Under the pieces are notes generated by a model, which worked only from the letters and a program-made list of their open reading frames with translations, was not told the DNA's origin and did not search any database. This document shows, piece by piece, positions 16,138 to 26,724 of a stretch of 64,000 bases of DNA (positions within the stretch are counted from its first letter, which is position 1; each line of letters opens with the position of its first letter). This stretch comes from Actinacidiphila cocklensis (GTDB lineage Bacteria; Actinomycetota; Actinomycetes; Streptomycetales; Streptomycetaceae), in contig NZ_CAJSLV010000073.1 of assembly GCF_907177275.1 (NCBI RefSeq), forward strand, positions 1-64,000. Direction: 5' to 3'. The translations under genes and the position numbers were made by a program.

Positions 16138-16964
16138 CCGAGCTCGTCCACCACGCCAAGGACCTGGCGCCCTGCGGCGCGGTGGTGATGACGATGGGCG
16201 CGCTCCACGAGGGCCACGCCTCGCTGATCCGCGAGGCCCGCGCCCTGGCCGGCACCGGCACCGTCACGGTCACGGTCTTCGTCAACCCGCTGCAGTTCGG
16301 GCCGAACGAGGACCTGGACCGCTACCCCCGCACCCTCGACGCCGACGTCGAGATCGCCGCCCGCGAGGGCGCCGACGTGGTCTTCGCCCCGGACGTCGAC
16401 GAGGTCTACCCCGGCGGCCGGCCGGAGGTCCGCATCAGCGCGGGGCCGATGGGGGAGCGGTACGAGGGGGCGTCCCGCCCGGGGCACTTCGACGGGATGC
16501 TCACCGTCGTGGCCAAACTGCTCCACCTGACCCGGCCGGAGGCGGCCCTCTTCGGCCAGAAGGACGCGCAGCAGCTCGCGCTGATCCGCCGCATGGCCAC
16601 GGATCTCAACTTCCCTGTGCACATTGCCGCGGCCCCGACCGTGCGCGAGCCGGACGGCCTGGCGCTGTCCAGCCGCAACCGCTTCCTCACGGCGGAGGAC
16701 CGCACGCAGGCCCTCGCGCTGTCCCGGGCGCTTTTCGCCGGCCGCGACAGGGTGGCCCACGGACCGCAGGCCGTACGGGAGGCGGCGCTGGCCGAGGCCG
16801 CCGCGTCGGGCCTGAGCGCCGACTACCTCGCCCTCATCGACCCCGCCGACTTCACCGAGGCCGCGCCCGGCCACACGGGACCCGCGGTCCTCGCCGTGGC
16901 CGCGAAGGTCGGCGCCACCCGGCTGATCGACAACATCCCGCTGGAATTCGGAGCCGCGCAATGA
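16134..16964 (+). CDS. panC: Pantothenate synthetase
   Basis: A 276-residue cytoplasmic enzyme that joins pantoate and beta-alanine using ATP to make pantothenate. The nucleotidyltransferase HIGH-like motif is MGALHEGHASL (about 21-31), the pantoate-binding NPLQFGPNEDLDRYPR follows, then FGQKDAQQLALIRRM, and the KMSKS-like loop is ALSSRNRFL. Length is near the lower end for PanC because the N-terminus is short. It overlaps the genes on both sides by four bases (ATGA), so the DUF2520 gene, panC and nadB form one translationally coupled unit. Confidence 0.96.
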   Translation: MTELVHHAKDLAPCGAVVMTMGALHEGHASLIREARALAGTGTVTVTVFVNPLQFGPNEDLDRYPRTLDADVEIAAREGADVVFAPDVDEVYPGGRPEVRISAGPMGERYEGASRPGHFDGMLTVVAKLLHLTRPEAALFGQKDAQQLALIRRMATDLNFPVHIAAAPTVREPDGLALSSRNRFLTAEDRTQALALSRALFAGRDRVAHGPQAVREAALAEAAASGLSADYLALIDPADFTEAAPGHTGPAVLAVAAKVGATRLIDNIPLEFGAAQ

Positions 16965-18715
16965 ACGCATCTGGAGCCGGCAGCAGCACCGGCATACGCC
17001 TGAACGCCCCCGCGCCCGGCTGGGCGATCAGCGCCGACGTGGTCGTGGTGGGGTCCGGCGTCGCCGGGCTCACCGTGGCGCTGCGGTGCGCGGCGGCAGG
17101 GGCCAAGGTCACGGTGGTGACCAAGGCGCATCTGGACGACGGGTCGACGCGTTGGGCGCAGGGCGGCATCGCCGCCGCCCTGGGCGAGGGCGACACCCCG
17201 GAGCAGCACCTGGACGACACCCTGGTCGCCGGCGTGGGCCTGTGCGACGAGGACGCGGTCCGCACCCTGGTGAGCGAGGGGCCCGACGCCGTACGGCGGC
17301 TGATCGCCACCGGCGCCCGCTTCGACACCGACCCGGCCAGCGGCGAGATCCTGCTGACCCGGGAGGGCGGCCACCACCGGAGCCGTATCGCGCACGCGGG
17401 CGGCGACGCGACGGGCGCGGAGGTCTCCCGCGCCCTGATCGGCGCGGTAAGGGCAGCAGACATCGAGCTCATCGAGAACGCGCTGGTCCTGGACCTGCTG
17501 AACGACGCCGAGGGCCGCACCGCGGGCGTCACCCTGCACGTGATGGGCCAGGGCCGCCGCGACGGCGTCGGCGCGGTCCATGCCCGCGCCGTGGTGCTGG
17601 CCACCGGCGGCATGGGCCAGGTGTTCTCCGCGACCACCAACCCCGCGGTGTCGACCGGCGACGGCGTGGCCCTGGCGCTGCGCGCGGGCGCCGAGGTCAG
17701 CGACATCGAGTTCGTGCAGTTCCACCCGACCGTCATGTGGCTCGGCCCGGACGCCGAGGGCCAGCAGCCGCTGGTGTCGGAGGCGGTGCGCGGCGAGGGC
17801 GCGTACCTGGTCGACGCCGAGGGCACCCGCTTCATGGTCGGGCAGCACGAGCTGGCCGAGCTGGCGCCGCGGGACATCGTGGCCAAGGGCATCATGCGGC
17901 GGATGCAGGAGACCGGCGCGAGTCACATGTACCTCGACGGCCGGCACTTCGGCGCGACGATGTGGGCCGAGCGCTTCCCGACCATCCTGGCCGCCTGCCG
18001 CGCCCACGGCATCGACCCGGTGACCGGGCTGATCCCGGTGGCCCCCGCCGCGCACTACGCCTCGGGCGGCATCCGCACCGACCTGCACGGGCGGACGACG
18101 GTGCCCGGCCTGTACGCGTGCGGCGAGGTCGCCTGCACCGGGGTGCACGGCGCCAACCGGCTGGCGTCGAACTCGCTGCTCGAAGGCCTGGTCTTCGCCG
18201 AGCGGATCGCCGCCGACGTGCTCGCCGACCGTACCGAGCCGCCCGCCGAGCCGGTGATCCCGGCGCCCGGCGGCGCCCCGCTGCTGGCCTCGGAGGCCCG
18301 CTTCGAGGTGCAGCGCATCATGAGCGCGGGCGCGGGCGTGCTGCGCAGCGCGGAGTCCCTGACGGTGGCGGCGGGCGCCCTGGAGCGGCTGAACACCGCG
18401 GCCGTGGAGGCGTACGACAGGGAAGGCAAGACCGCGGAGCCTTGCGTGGAGACGTGGGAGTCCACCAATCTGAGTCTGGTCGCCCGGGTGCTGGTCGCCG
18501 CCGCCCGGCGCCGCGAGGAGACCCGCGGCTGCCACTGGCGCGAGGACCGGCCGGAGCGGGACGACCGCGACTGGCGGCGCCACCTCGTCGTACGCCTCAC
18601 CCCGCACCGCACGCTCGACGTCCGTACGACGCAGGGGCCGGACTTCCCGCCGGTCCGTGCCGCGCGGGCGGCCGCCGTCGTCGGGGATGATGGGGCCGGG
18701 GGCACCCGCCCGTAG
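16961..18715 (+). CDS. nadB: L-aspartate oxidase
   Basis: A 584-residue FAD enzyme oxidising aspartate to iminoaspartate, the first step of de novo NAD synthesis. FAD-binding GSGVAGLTVALRCAAAG lies near 28-44. The family signatures STRWAQGGIAAAL, HHRSRIAHAGGDATG, EFVQFHPTVMW and SGGIRTDLHGRTTVPGLYA are all present, and the C-terminal helical domain is complete (RRREETRGCHWREDRPERDD). It is coupled to panC by ATGA and followed by nadC 66 bases later. The partner quinolinate synthase gene nadA is not in the window and must lie elsewhere. Confidence 0.96.
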   Translation: MNASGAGSSTGIRLNAPAPGWAISADVVVVGSGVAGLTVALRCAAAGAKVTVVTKAHLDDGSTRWAQGGIAAALGEGDTPEQHLDDTLVAGVGLCDEDAVRTLVSEGPDAVRRLIATGARFDTDPASGEILLTREGGHHRSRIAHAGGDATGAEVSRALIGAVRAADIELIENALVLDLLNDAEGRTAGVTLHVMGQGRRDGVGAVHARAVVLATGGMGQVFSATTNPAVSTGDGVALALRAGAEVSDIEFVQFHPTVMWLGPDAEGQQPLVSEAVRGEGAYLVDAEGTRFMVGQHELAELAPRDIVAKGIMRRMQETGASHMYLDGRHFGATMWAERFPTILAACRAHGIDPVTGLIPVAPAAHYASGGIRTDLHGRTTVPGLYACGEVACTGVHGANRLASNSLLEGLVFAERIAADVLADRTEPPAEPVIPAPGGAPLLASEARFEVQRIMSAGAGVLRSAESLTVAAGALERLNTAAVEAYDREGKTAEPCVETWESTNLSLVARVLVAAARRREETRGCHWREDRPERDDRDWRRHLVVRLTPHRTLDVRTTQGPDFPPVRAARAAAVVGDDGAGGTRP

Positions 18716-18781
18716 CCCCGCCGCCCGCCCGCGGCACCCGCCGTACCCGTACCGCCAGGCACCGCCTCAGAAGGAGCACCA

Positions 18782-19813
18782 GTGACCAGCCCCGACCGCC
18801 CGCAGCCCGTCGCCCTCCCGCTGCCGAAGATCGGCCCGCCGGACGAGGCGAGCGGCGGCGGTGGCTGCGGCGACGGCTGCGGCTGCGGCGCGGAGGCCGC
18901 GGACTACGAGGTCGACCCGCTGGAGTGCGGCCTGGACCCCGACCTGGCCCAGCTGATCGCCGACTCCGGCCTCGACCCGGTCCAGGTCGAGGACGTCGCG
19001 CACATGGCCATCGAGGAGGACCTCGACCAGGGCGTCGACATCACCACGGTGGCGACGGTCCCCGAGGAGTCCCTCGCGGTCGGCGACTTCACCGCCCGCG
19101 AGGCCGGTACGGTCGCGGGCCTGCGGGTCGCCGAGGCGGTGCTGTCGGTGGTGTGCACCGACGAGTTCGAGGTCGAGCGGCACGTCGAGGACGGCGACCG
19201 GGTCGCCGCGGGCCAGAAGCTGCTGACCGTGCGCACCAGGACCCGCGACCTGCTGACGGCCGAGCGCAGCGCGCTGAACCTGCTGTGCCGGCTGTCGGGC
19301 ATCGCGACCGCCACCCGCGCCTGGGCGGACCTGCTGGAGGGCACCAGGGCGCAGGTGCGCGACACCCGCAAGACCACCCCCGGCCTGCGGGCGCTGGAGA
19401 AGTACGCGGTCCGCTGCGGCGGCGGCGCCAACCACCGCATGTCGCTGTCGGACGCGGCCCTGGTCAAGGACAACCACGTGGTGGCCGCCGGCGGTGTCGC
19501 CCAGGCCTTCAAGCTGGTGCGGGAGGAGTTCCCCGACGTGCCGATCGAGGTCGAGGTCGACACCCTGCACCAGGTGCGCGAGGTGCTGGACGCCGGCGCC
19601 GACCTGATCCTGCTGGACAACTTCACCCCGGCCGAGACTGCGGAGGCCGTGGCGATCGTCGGCGGCCGGGCCTTCCTGGAGTCCTCGGGCCGGCTGACGC
19701 TGGAGACGGCCCGCGCGTACGCCGAGACCGGCGTCAACTTCCTGGCGGTGGGCGCGCTGACCCACTCCTCCCCGATCCTGGACATCGGCCTGGACCTGCG
19801 AGCGGAAGCGTAG
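18782..19813 (+). CDS. nadC: Nicotinate-nucleotide pyrophosphorylase with Cys-rich N-terminal extension
   Basis: A 343-residue enzyme converting quinolinate and PRPP to nicotinate mononucleotide with CO2 release. The core starts near residue 60 (MAIEEDLDQGVDITT) and contains RTRTRDLLTAERSALNLLCR, DTRKTTPGLRALEKYAV, GGGANHRMSLSDAALVKDNH and GADLILLDNFTP. About 50 residues precede the normal family start and include CGDGCGCG, a cysteine/glycine cluster that could bind metal; its role is unknown. The GTG start has AAGGAGCACC. It lies six bases before coaX, within the same coenzyme operon. Confidence 0.95.
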   Translation: MTSPDRPQPVALPLPKIGPPDEASGGGGCGDGCGCGAEAADYEVDPLECGLDPDLAQLIADSGLDPVQVEDVAHMAIEEDLDQGVDITTVATVPEESLAVGDFTAREAGTVAGLRVAEAVLSVVCTDEFEVERHVEDGDRVAAGQKLLTVRTRTRDLLTAERSALNLLCRLSGIATATRAWADLLEGTRAQVRDTRKTTPGLRALEKYAVRCGGGANHRMSLSDAALVKDNHVVAAGGVAQAFKLVREEFPDVPIEVEVDTLHQVREVLDAGADLILLDNFTPAETAEAVAIVGGRAFLESSGRLTLETARAYAETGVNFLAVGALTHSSPILDIGLDLRAEA

Positions 19814-19819
19814 ACGCGG

Positions 19820-20614
19820 ATGCTGCTCACCATCGATGTCGGCAACACCCACACCGTCCTGGGGCTCTTCGACGGCGAGGAGATCGTCGAGCACTGGCGG
19901 ATCTCCACCGACGCGCGCCGCACCGCCGACGAGCTGGCGGTGCTGCTCCAGGGCCTGATGGGCATGCACCCGCTGCTCGGCGACCTCGGCGACGGCATCG
20001 ACGGGATCGCGATCTGCTCGACGGTGCCCTCGGTGCTGCACGAGCTGCGCGAGGTGACGCGCCGGTACTACGGCGACGTGCCGGCCGTCCTGGTCGAGCC
20101 GGGCGTCAAGACCGGGGTGCCGATCCTGGTGGACCACCCCAAGGAGGTCGGGTCCGACCGGATCATCAACTCGCTGGCCGCCGTCCACCTCTACGGCGGC
20201 CCGTGCATCGTGGTGGACTTCGGCACCGCCACCACCTTCGACGCGGTCTCGGCCCGCGGCGAGTACATCGGCGGCGCCATCGCGCCGGGCATCGAGATCT
20301 CGGTGGACGCGCTCGGCGTGCGCGGCGCCCAGCTGCGCAAGATCGAGCTGGCCAGGCCGCGCAGCGTGATCGGCAAGAACACGATCGAGGCCATGCAGTC
20401 CGGCATCCTCTACGGTTTCGCCGGCCAGGCGGACGGCATCGCCGAGCGCATGGCCCGCGAGCTGGCCGCCGACCCGGACGACGTCACGGTCATCGCCACC
20501 GGCGGGCTGGCGCCGCTGGTCCTGAACGAGGCGTCGATCATCGACACGCACGAGCCCTGGCTGACCCTCATCGGGCTGCGCCTGGTCTACGAGCGCAACG
20601 TCTCGACGACCTGA
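19820..20614 (+). CDS. coaX: Type III pantothenate kinase
   Basis: A 264-residue kinase that phosphorylates pantothenate, the first step from pantothenate to CoA, using the acetate-kinase-like fold of CoaX. The phosphate-1 motif is TIDVGNTHTVLGLFDG (4-19). The pantothenate and adenosine motifs follow as GSDRIINSLAA, VVDFGTATTFDAV and GGAIAPGIEIS, and the C-terminal VIATGGLAPLV completes the fold. It starts six bases after nadC. With panC in the same operon, two non-adjacent steps of CoA synthesis are co-regulated. Confidence 0.96.
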   Translation: MLLTIDVGNTHTVLGLFDGEEIVEHWRISTDARRTADELAVLLQGLMGMHPLLGDLGDGIDGIAICSTVPSVLHELREVTRRYYGDVPAVLVEPGVKTGVPILVDHPKEVGSDRIINSLAAVHLYGGPCIVVDFGTATTFDAVSARGEYIGGAIAPGIEISVDALGVRGAQLRKIELARPRSVIGKNTIEAMQSGILYGFAGQADGIAERMARELAADPDDVTVIATGGLAPLVLNEASIIDTHEPWLTLIGLRLVYERNVSTT

Positions 20615-20796
20615 CGGCTCCCGGCGCCCGCGGGGGCGAACACACCCGGGGGCACCCAATTGCGGCGTAATTGTCGGCTTAGCACTTAAGGTCCAGGCAT
20701 GTCTACGCCACCCGGAGCGCCACCGGCGTAAGGCACTGCTGCCGCCACTGCGAAGACCTGGCAGACAACGACGTACGACTGCGTCTGGAGGCCCAT

Positions 20797-21054
20797 ATGC
20801 CCGCGCCGCGCCGCCTGCTCGCCCTCCCACTCCCCGGCACGTCAGCCGGCGAAGGACCCGACGCCGAGCCCGCCCCCAAGCCCAGGCCCAAGCCGGCCCC
20901 CGCGTCCCCGCCCGCCCCGAAGCCCGGGGCGCCCGACCCGGGCCGCCGTACGCCGACGCCTGCCGAGATCTGGCCGCCCGGGCGCCGCCCCGCGCCCCGC
21001 CCCGACGGCGACGACGCCATGGGCGCCGCCACGGCCCTGCGCCCGGCCTGCTGA
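20797..21054 (+). CDS. Small proline-rich protein, possibly real
   Basis: An 85-residue proline/alanine/arginine-rich product with no domain and no obvious membrane helix. In its favour are a good ribosome binding site (GGAGG six bases before the ATG) and a strong hairpin terminator soon after its stop. Against it, the composition is what any open frame in this GC-rich DNA would give. No function can be assigned. Confidence 0.4.
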   Translation: MPAPRRLLALPLPGTSAGEGPDAEPAPKPRPKPAPASPPAPKPGAPDPGRRTPTPAEIWPPGRRPAPRPDGDDAMGAATALRPAC

Positions 21055-21080
21055 AGGGGCCGGCCCGCCTTTCCGTTCAG

Positions 21081-21120
21081 CCTTTCGGGTGCCCCGGCAG
21101 TTCGCCGGGGCACCCGAAGG
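21081..21120 (+). terminator. Strong hairpin after coaX and the proline-rich ORF
   Basis: The arms CGGGTGCCCCGGC and GCCGGGGCACCCG pair perfectly around a 5-base loop, extended outward by CCTT/AAGG. It closes the coenzyme transcription unit ahead of the small membrane protein gene. Confidence 0.75.
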
Positions 21121-21154
21121 CAAGGTGTCGCAGAGGCGTCGTTAGGCTGGCCGG

Positions 21155-21331
21155 ATGGACTACCTTTCCGCGATCGTGCCGCCGCTGGTGATGGCGGTCT
21201 TCTTCGTCTGCGTGATCATCACGATGATCAAGCACCAGGGCGGCGCCAACAAGGCCAGGGAGGACGCGGCGGTGGACGCCGCCTTCGCCCAGGCGGAGGC
21301 CGCACGCCAGGCCGCGGCGAAGGACAACTGA
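21155..21331 (+). CDS. Small single-helix membrane protein (58 aa)
   Basis: A 58-residue protein with one hydrophobic helix at about residues 6-25 (IVPPLVMAVFFVCVIITMI). An alanine-rich, charged cytoplasmic tail follows, rich in AREDAAVDAAFAQAEAARQ and likely a short coiled coil. The hydrophobic segment with a clean basic boundary argues that it is genuinely coded. It stands alone between a terminator and the BlaI-family gene. Its function is unknown. Confidence 0.75.
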   Translation: MDYLSAIVPPLVMAVFFVCVIITMIKHQGGANKAREDAAVDAAFAQAEAARQAAAKDN

Positions 21332-21384
21332 GCCCCCGAATCCCCGAGGGGTTCGCATTCCGGGCATTTAGCCTTACCAGCGCT

Positions 21385-21390
21385 TAGTAT
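21385..21390 (+). promoter_or_regulatory. -10 hexamer TAGTAT, leaderless BlaI mRNA
   Basis: TAGTAT ends seven bases before the GTG at 21398, and no Shine-Dalgarno site precedes it. Confidence 0.5.
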
Positions 21391-21397
21391 TCCGAGT

Positions 21398-21793
21398 GTG
21401 CCCCGGCCATTGGGAGACCTCGAAGACGCCGTCATGACCCGGGTGTGGGAGTGGAACCGGCCGGTCACCGTTCGTGAGGTTCTTGAGGACCTGGCGCGGG
21501 AGCGGACCATCGCCTACACCACCGTGATGACCGTAATGGACAACCTGCGCCAGAAGGGGTGGCTGCGCAGGGAGGCCGATGGCCGCGCTTATCGCTATGA
21601 GGCGGTATCGACGCGAGCCGCATACTCGGCCGCACTGATGAACGAAGCCTGGGCCGCGAGCGACAACCCCGCCGCGGCCCTCGTGCACTTCTTCGGCATG
21701 ATGTCGCCGGAACAGCGTGAAGCGGTCCGTGACGCAATGCGCATCATCCAGTCCGTGGACCCCTCGGGTCCGGCGGAAGACGAAGGACGATAG
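21398..21793 (+). CDS. BlaI/MecI/CopY-family transcriptional regulator
   Basis: A 131-residue winged-helix repressor. LGDLEDAVMTRVWEW opens the domain, then PVTVREVLEDLARERTIAY and TTVMTVMDNLRQKGWLRRE as recognition helix and wing. The C-terminal helices (AALVHFFGMMSPEQREAV) form the dimerisation region. BlaI proteins are normally paired with an M56 membrane protease that cleaves them, but no such gene is adjacent, so the signal is unclear. The GTG start is probably leaderless. Confidence 0.9.
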   Translation: MPRPLGDLEDAVMTRVWEWNRPVTVREVLEDLARERTIAYTTVMTVMDNLRQKGWLRREADGRAYRYEAVSTRAAYSAALMNEAWAASDNPAAALVHFFGMMSPEQREAVRDAMRIIQSVDPSGPAEDEGR

Positions 21794-21796
21794 CGT
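21791..21796 (+). promoter_or_regulatory. -10 hexamer TAGCGT, leaderless argA mRNA
   Basis: TAGCGT ends six bases before the ATG at 21803 and overlaps the stop codon of the BlaI gene. Confidence 0.45.
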
Positions 21797-21802
21797 CCGT
21801 GC

Positions 21803-22321
21803 ATGCCCCTCGTGTCGAATGACGTCACCATCCGCAGGGCCCGCACCGCCGATGTCCCCGCGGTACGGCGGTTGCTGGACTCGTATGTGCGCGAGCGCAT
21901 CCTGCTCGACAAGCCGACGGTGACGCTTTATGAGGACATCCAGGAGTTCTGGGTGGCCGAACGGGACGAGGACGCGGCCGTGGTCGCGTGCGGCGCGCTC
22001 CACGTGATGTGGGAGGACCTGGCCGAGGTCAGGACGCTGGCAGTGGACCCGCTGCTGCGCGGTGCGGGAGTCGGACACCAGTTGCTGGCGAAGTTGCTGC
22101 AGACGGCACGGTGGCTGGGAGTGCGTCGAATTTTCTGCCTCACGTTCGAAGTGGACTTCTTCGCGAAGCACGGCTTCCGCGAGACCGGGGACACGCCTGT
22201 GGACGGCGATGTGTTCGGGGAGCTGCTGCGTTCCAATGACGAGGGAGTCGCCGAGTTCCTGGACCTGGAGCGGGTGAAACCGAACACCTTGGGCAACAGC
22301 CGCATGCTGCTGCAACTGTGA
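21803..22321 (+). CDS. argA: Amino-acid N-acetyltransferase (N-acetylglutamate synthase type)
   Basis: A 172-residue single-domain GNAT acetyltransferase of the actinobacterial ArgA type, predicted to acetylate glutamate in the first step of arginine synthesis. ARTADVPAVRRLLDSYV opens the GNAT fold. The acetyl-CoA site is EVRTLAVDPLLRGAGVGHQL, followed by FEVDFFAKHGFRE. It lacks the amino-acid-kinase domain of E. coli ArgA, as is usual for actinobacterial forms. No other arg gene is nearby. The ATG has no Shine-Dalgarno site but a -10 hexamer six bases upstream. Confidence 0.82.
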   Translation: MPLVSNDVTIRRARTADVPAVRRLLDSYVRERILLDKPTVTLYEDIQEFWVAERDEDAAVVACGALHVMWEDLAEVRTLAVDPLLRGAGVGHQLLAKLLQTARWLGVRRIFCLTFEVDFFAKHGFRETGDTPVDGDVFGELLRSNDEGVAEFLDLERVKPNTLGNSRMLLQL

Positions 22322-22389
22322 CGTTCCGGTTTGTCCGGATCGCACTGTCTCGGGCGGACCGCTTCGTGCAAGGGGTTTGTGTTTTTCCC

Positions 22390-22408
22390 GCAAAGGCGCT
22401 TTGCTTTT
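22390..22408 (+). terminator. GCAAAG hairpin with T-run before lsr2
   Basis: GCAAAG-GCG-CTTTGC is followed by TTTT, 69 bases after the argA stop and 38 bases before the lsr2 start. It can terminate argA transcription; if the lsr2 promoter is upstream, it would act as an attenuator. Confidence 0.55.
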
Positions 22409-22441
22409 ACTGTTAATCCGTTTTCGATGAAAGGGAAGCCG

Positions 22442-22780
22442 GTGGCACAGAAGGTTCAGGTCCTTCTCGTAGACGACCTCGACGGTGGCGAGGCGGACGA
22501 GACCGTGACGTTCGCACTCGATGGTGTGACGTACGAGATCGACCTCACCACGGCGAATGCCGACAAGCTGCGCGGGCTGCTCAACCCGTACACGGACAGT
22601 GGCCGCAGGACCGGCGGCCGGGTCGGTCGCGGGCGTACGAAGGCCGTGCGAGGCGGCTCCGCGTCGGGTCCCGACACCGCCAAGATCCGCGCTTGGGCGA
22701 AGGAGAAGGGCTACGAGGTCAACGACCGCGGCCGGGTGCCGGCCACGATCCGCGAGGCGTACGAGAAGGCCCACGGCTGA
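22442..22780 (+). CDS. lsr2: Nucleoid-associated protein Lsr2
   Basis: A 112-residue H-NS-like xenogeneic silencer that bridges DNA and represses AT-rich and horizontally acquired genes. The N-terminal oligomerisation domain begins VAQKVQVLLVDDLDGG with the FALDGVTYEIDLT beta segment. A basic linker (GRTKAVRGG) leads to the C-terminal DNA-binding domain with the minor-groove RGR motif in VNDRGRVPATIREAYEK. The GTG follows AAGGGAAG. The leader is AT-rich for this genome, compatible with autoregulation. Its end overlaps the convergent gene by 70 bp. Confidence 0.96.
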   Translation: MAQKVQVLLVDDLDGGEADETVTFALDGVTYEIDLTTANADKLRGLLNPYTDSGRRTGGRVGRGRTKAVRGGSASGPDTAKIRAWAKEKGYEVNDRGRVPATIREAYEKAHG

Positions 22781-23295
22781 TCCTGGGTGCGCGCCCGCAG
22801 CGCGATCCGGTGGCAGGCCGTCGCCAGCGCGGCGACGAGCGTCGGAAGGCCGATGGGGACCCCCGATCCATCGGCTCCTCCGGTGACCCGCAGCGCAGGC
22901 AGTGTGGCCTCCACCTCGACGCCCGGCCGGGGAGGCCGCAGCCACACCGGTGCCGACCGGTCGTATGCGGCCTCCCGGCGGCCCCACTCGGGGTGCGCCG
23001 GCGCCCGCATCTGCTGCCCGCTGCCCAGTGCGGTCACGTCCAGTGCGACGCCGCCCCACTCCAGCCATTCGAGCAGCCCCGGCAGCTCCTCCGCGGTGCC
23101 CGCCGCGACCAGCAGCCGCACCCGGTGCCCGTCCAGCGCCACCGGTCCCAGCTCGCCGGGCCGCGGGAACCGGGTCAGCAGCGCGTACCCGACCGTGGCC
23201 GGCACATCCAGCGCGTCGAAGAGCACCCCCGTGACCAGCCCCGGCGGCAGCCCCCCCGACAGCGGCCACCCCAGCTCGTCCTCGTACCAGCTCAT
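22711..23295 (-). CDS. SCO3374-family protein
   Basis: A 194-residue protein found next to lsr2 and clpC in Streptomyces. It begins MSWYEDELGWPLSGGLPPGL and has the segment LLEWLEWGGVALDVTALGSG, with IGLPTLVAALATACHRIAL near the end. I know no function; the aromatic N-terminus resembles those of bifunctional primase-polymerase-like proteins, but catalytic residues are not evident. Its last 70 bases are antisense to the DNA-binding end of lsr2, and its promoter region is shared with clpC upstream sequence. Confidence 0.75.
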   Translation of the reverse strand: MSWYEDELGWPLSGGLPPGLVTGVLFDALDVPATVGYALLTRFPRPGELGPVALDGHRVRLLVAAGTAEELPGLLEWLEWGGVALDVTALGSGQQMRAPAHPEWGRREAAYDRSAPVWLRPPRPGVEVEATLPALRVTGGADGSGVPIGLPTLVAALATACHRIALRARTQDQPWAFSYASRIVAGTRPRSLTS

Positions 23296-23526
23296 GCCCC
23301 TGCAACTACGGGATCGCAGCGGGGTTACGTATCGCGCACGAATGAACACGTACGGTGTGCGGAATGTACGATTCCGGGGGAGCGCCGCCCGGCTTGAACT
23401 GTTCGCCCTGGCGCAAGGTTGTTCGCCCGTAGCGCACACCTGTTGGACATCCGGTGTGGACTGTCGGTCGCTGAGGGTAAGAAGTACCTAGTGGGAAGGG
23501 CTGGTGTGACGGCAGGCACGGCAGGC

Positions 23527-23540
23527 GTTCGCCACGGGCG
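23527..23540. promoter_or_regulatory. ClgR-like operator upstream of clpC
   Basis: GTTCGC-N5-GCG matches the operator I recall for ClgR, the activator of clp and lon genes in Streptomyces. It sits 207 bases before the clpC start. Regulation by ClgR is inferred from this match. Confidence 0.5.
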
Positions 23541-23746
23541 TAGTTGATAAAGACGTATTCGCCTGGCCTGCGGGAACATCGTCTCGCACCATCGAGGTTG
23601 TGGGAGTGACGTCAGCCGGTGGCGCAGCTTTCCCCGTGGCAGCGGGGGTGGATACGTGAGCGGCGCCGCTGTGCGGGACTAGCATGCGGAAGGACAGGGA
23701 GGGGACCGACCCCTCACTGCCCGACCGCTCTGAGGAGCGATTAACG

Positions 23747-26257
<2,511 letters not shown>

Positions 26258-26724
26258 CGCCTCCGGCGGTACCGCAGGAACAAGGCCTCGGCCCCGGACC
26301 TCATCAGAGGTCCGGGGCCGGGGCCTTTTCGCATGCCGGCGAGGCCGCCCCTCAGGGCGCTGGGGGTACCGCCAGGCGAAGCTCCGGGGGCGGAACCGCG
26401 CGACCAGCCACCCGCCGGGGGAAGGTCCCGCGACCCAGCGCAGGGGGCGGCCCGGAGGGCGCGGAAGCCCCTCCGGCGTGAGGCGCCGCACGTGACGGGC
26501 GCCACTTACTACCGGGATTAGTGGCCGTCCGACCCCCTCCCGGGCGGGAGAAAACGGACTATTCGGCTGTTTTGAGCGGCCTCTCGCGGGTGCGGGGTGA
26601 CCCGCCGACCTACGACCCCGGGTAGGAGAAGGGGTGTTTGCCGGGCCGGTCGAGCCCGGGTTACCAAGGTGGAGCGACGGACCGCACCGGTCCGATACCC
26701 CCACCCAGTGAGGTTATTTTCTGC
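26258..26724. other. clpC-M23 peptidase intergenic region
   Basis: A 467-bp gap without a gene. It holds the clpC terminator (26284-26330) and then a copy of the dispersed element (26362-26417, GGGGGTACCGCCAGGCGAAG and CCGCGCGACCAGCCAC). A leader with two hairpins lies before the M23 gene: CCGGGC/GCCCGG at 26641-26659 and CGGACCG/CGGTCCG at 26678-26694. Confidence 0.65.
26284..26330 (+). terminator. clpC terminator
   Basis: GGCCCCGGACCTC-ATCA-GAGGTCCGGGGCC is a perfect 13-bp stem with a 4-base loop, flanked by AAGGCC/GGCCTT and a short T-run. Confidence 0.9.

Noticed and set aside
15229..20614. nadA (quinolinate synthase) in the nadB-nadC operon
   Set aside because: No frame in the operon has quinolinate synthase motifs. 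The gene must be elsewhere in the genome.
21398..22321. M56 protease partner for the BlaI-type regulator
   Set aside because: Neither neighbouring gene has membrane helices with an HEXXH motif. The next gene is an acetyltransferase.
26580..26724. ydaO-type c-di-AMP riboswitch before the M23 peptidase
   Set aside because: The conserved sequence blocks I recall for that riboswitch are not visible, although hairpins exist. A covariance-model search would settle it.
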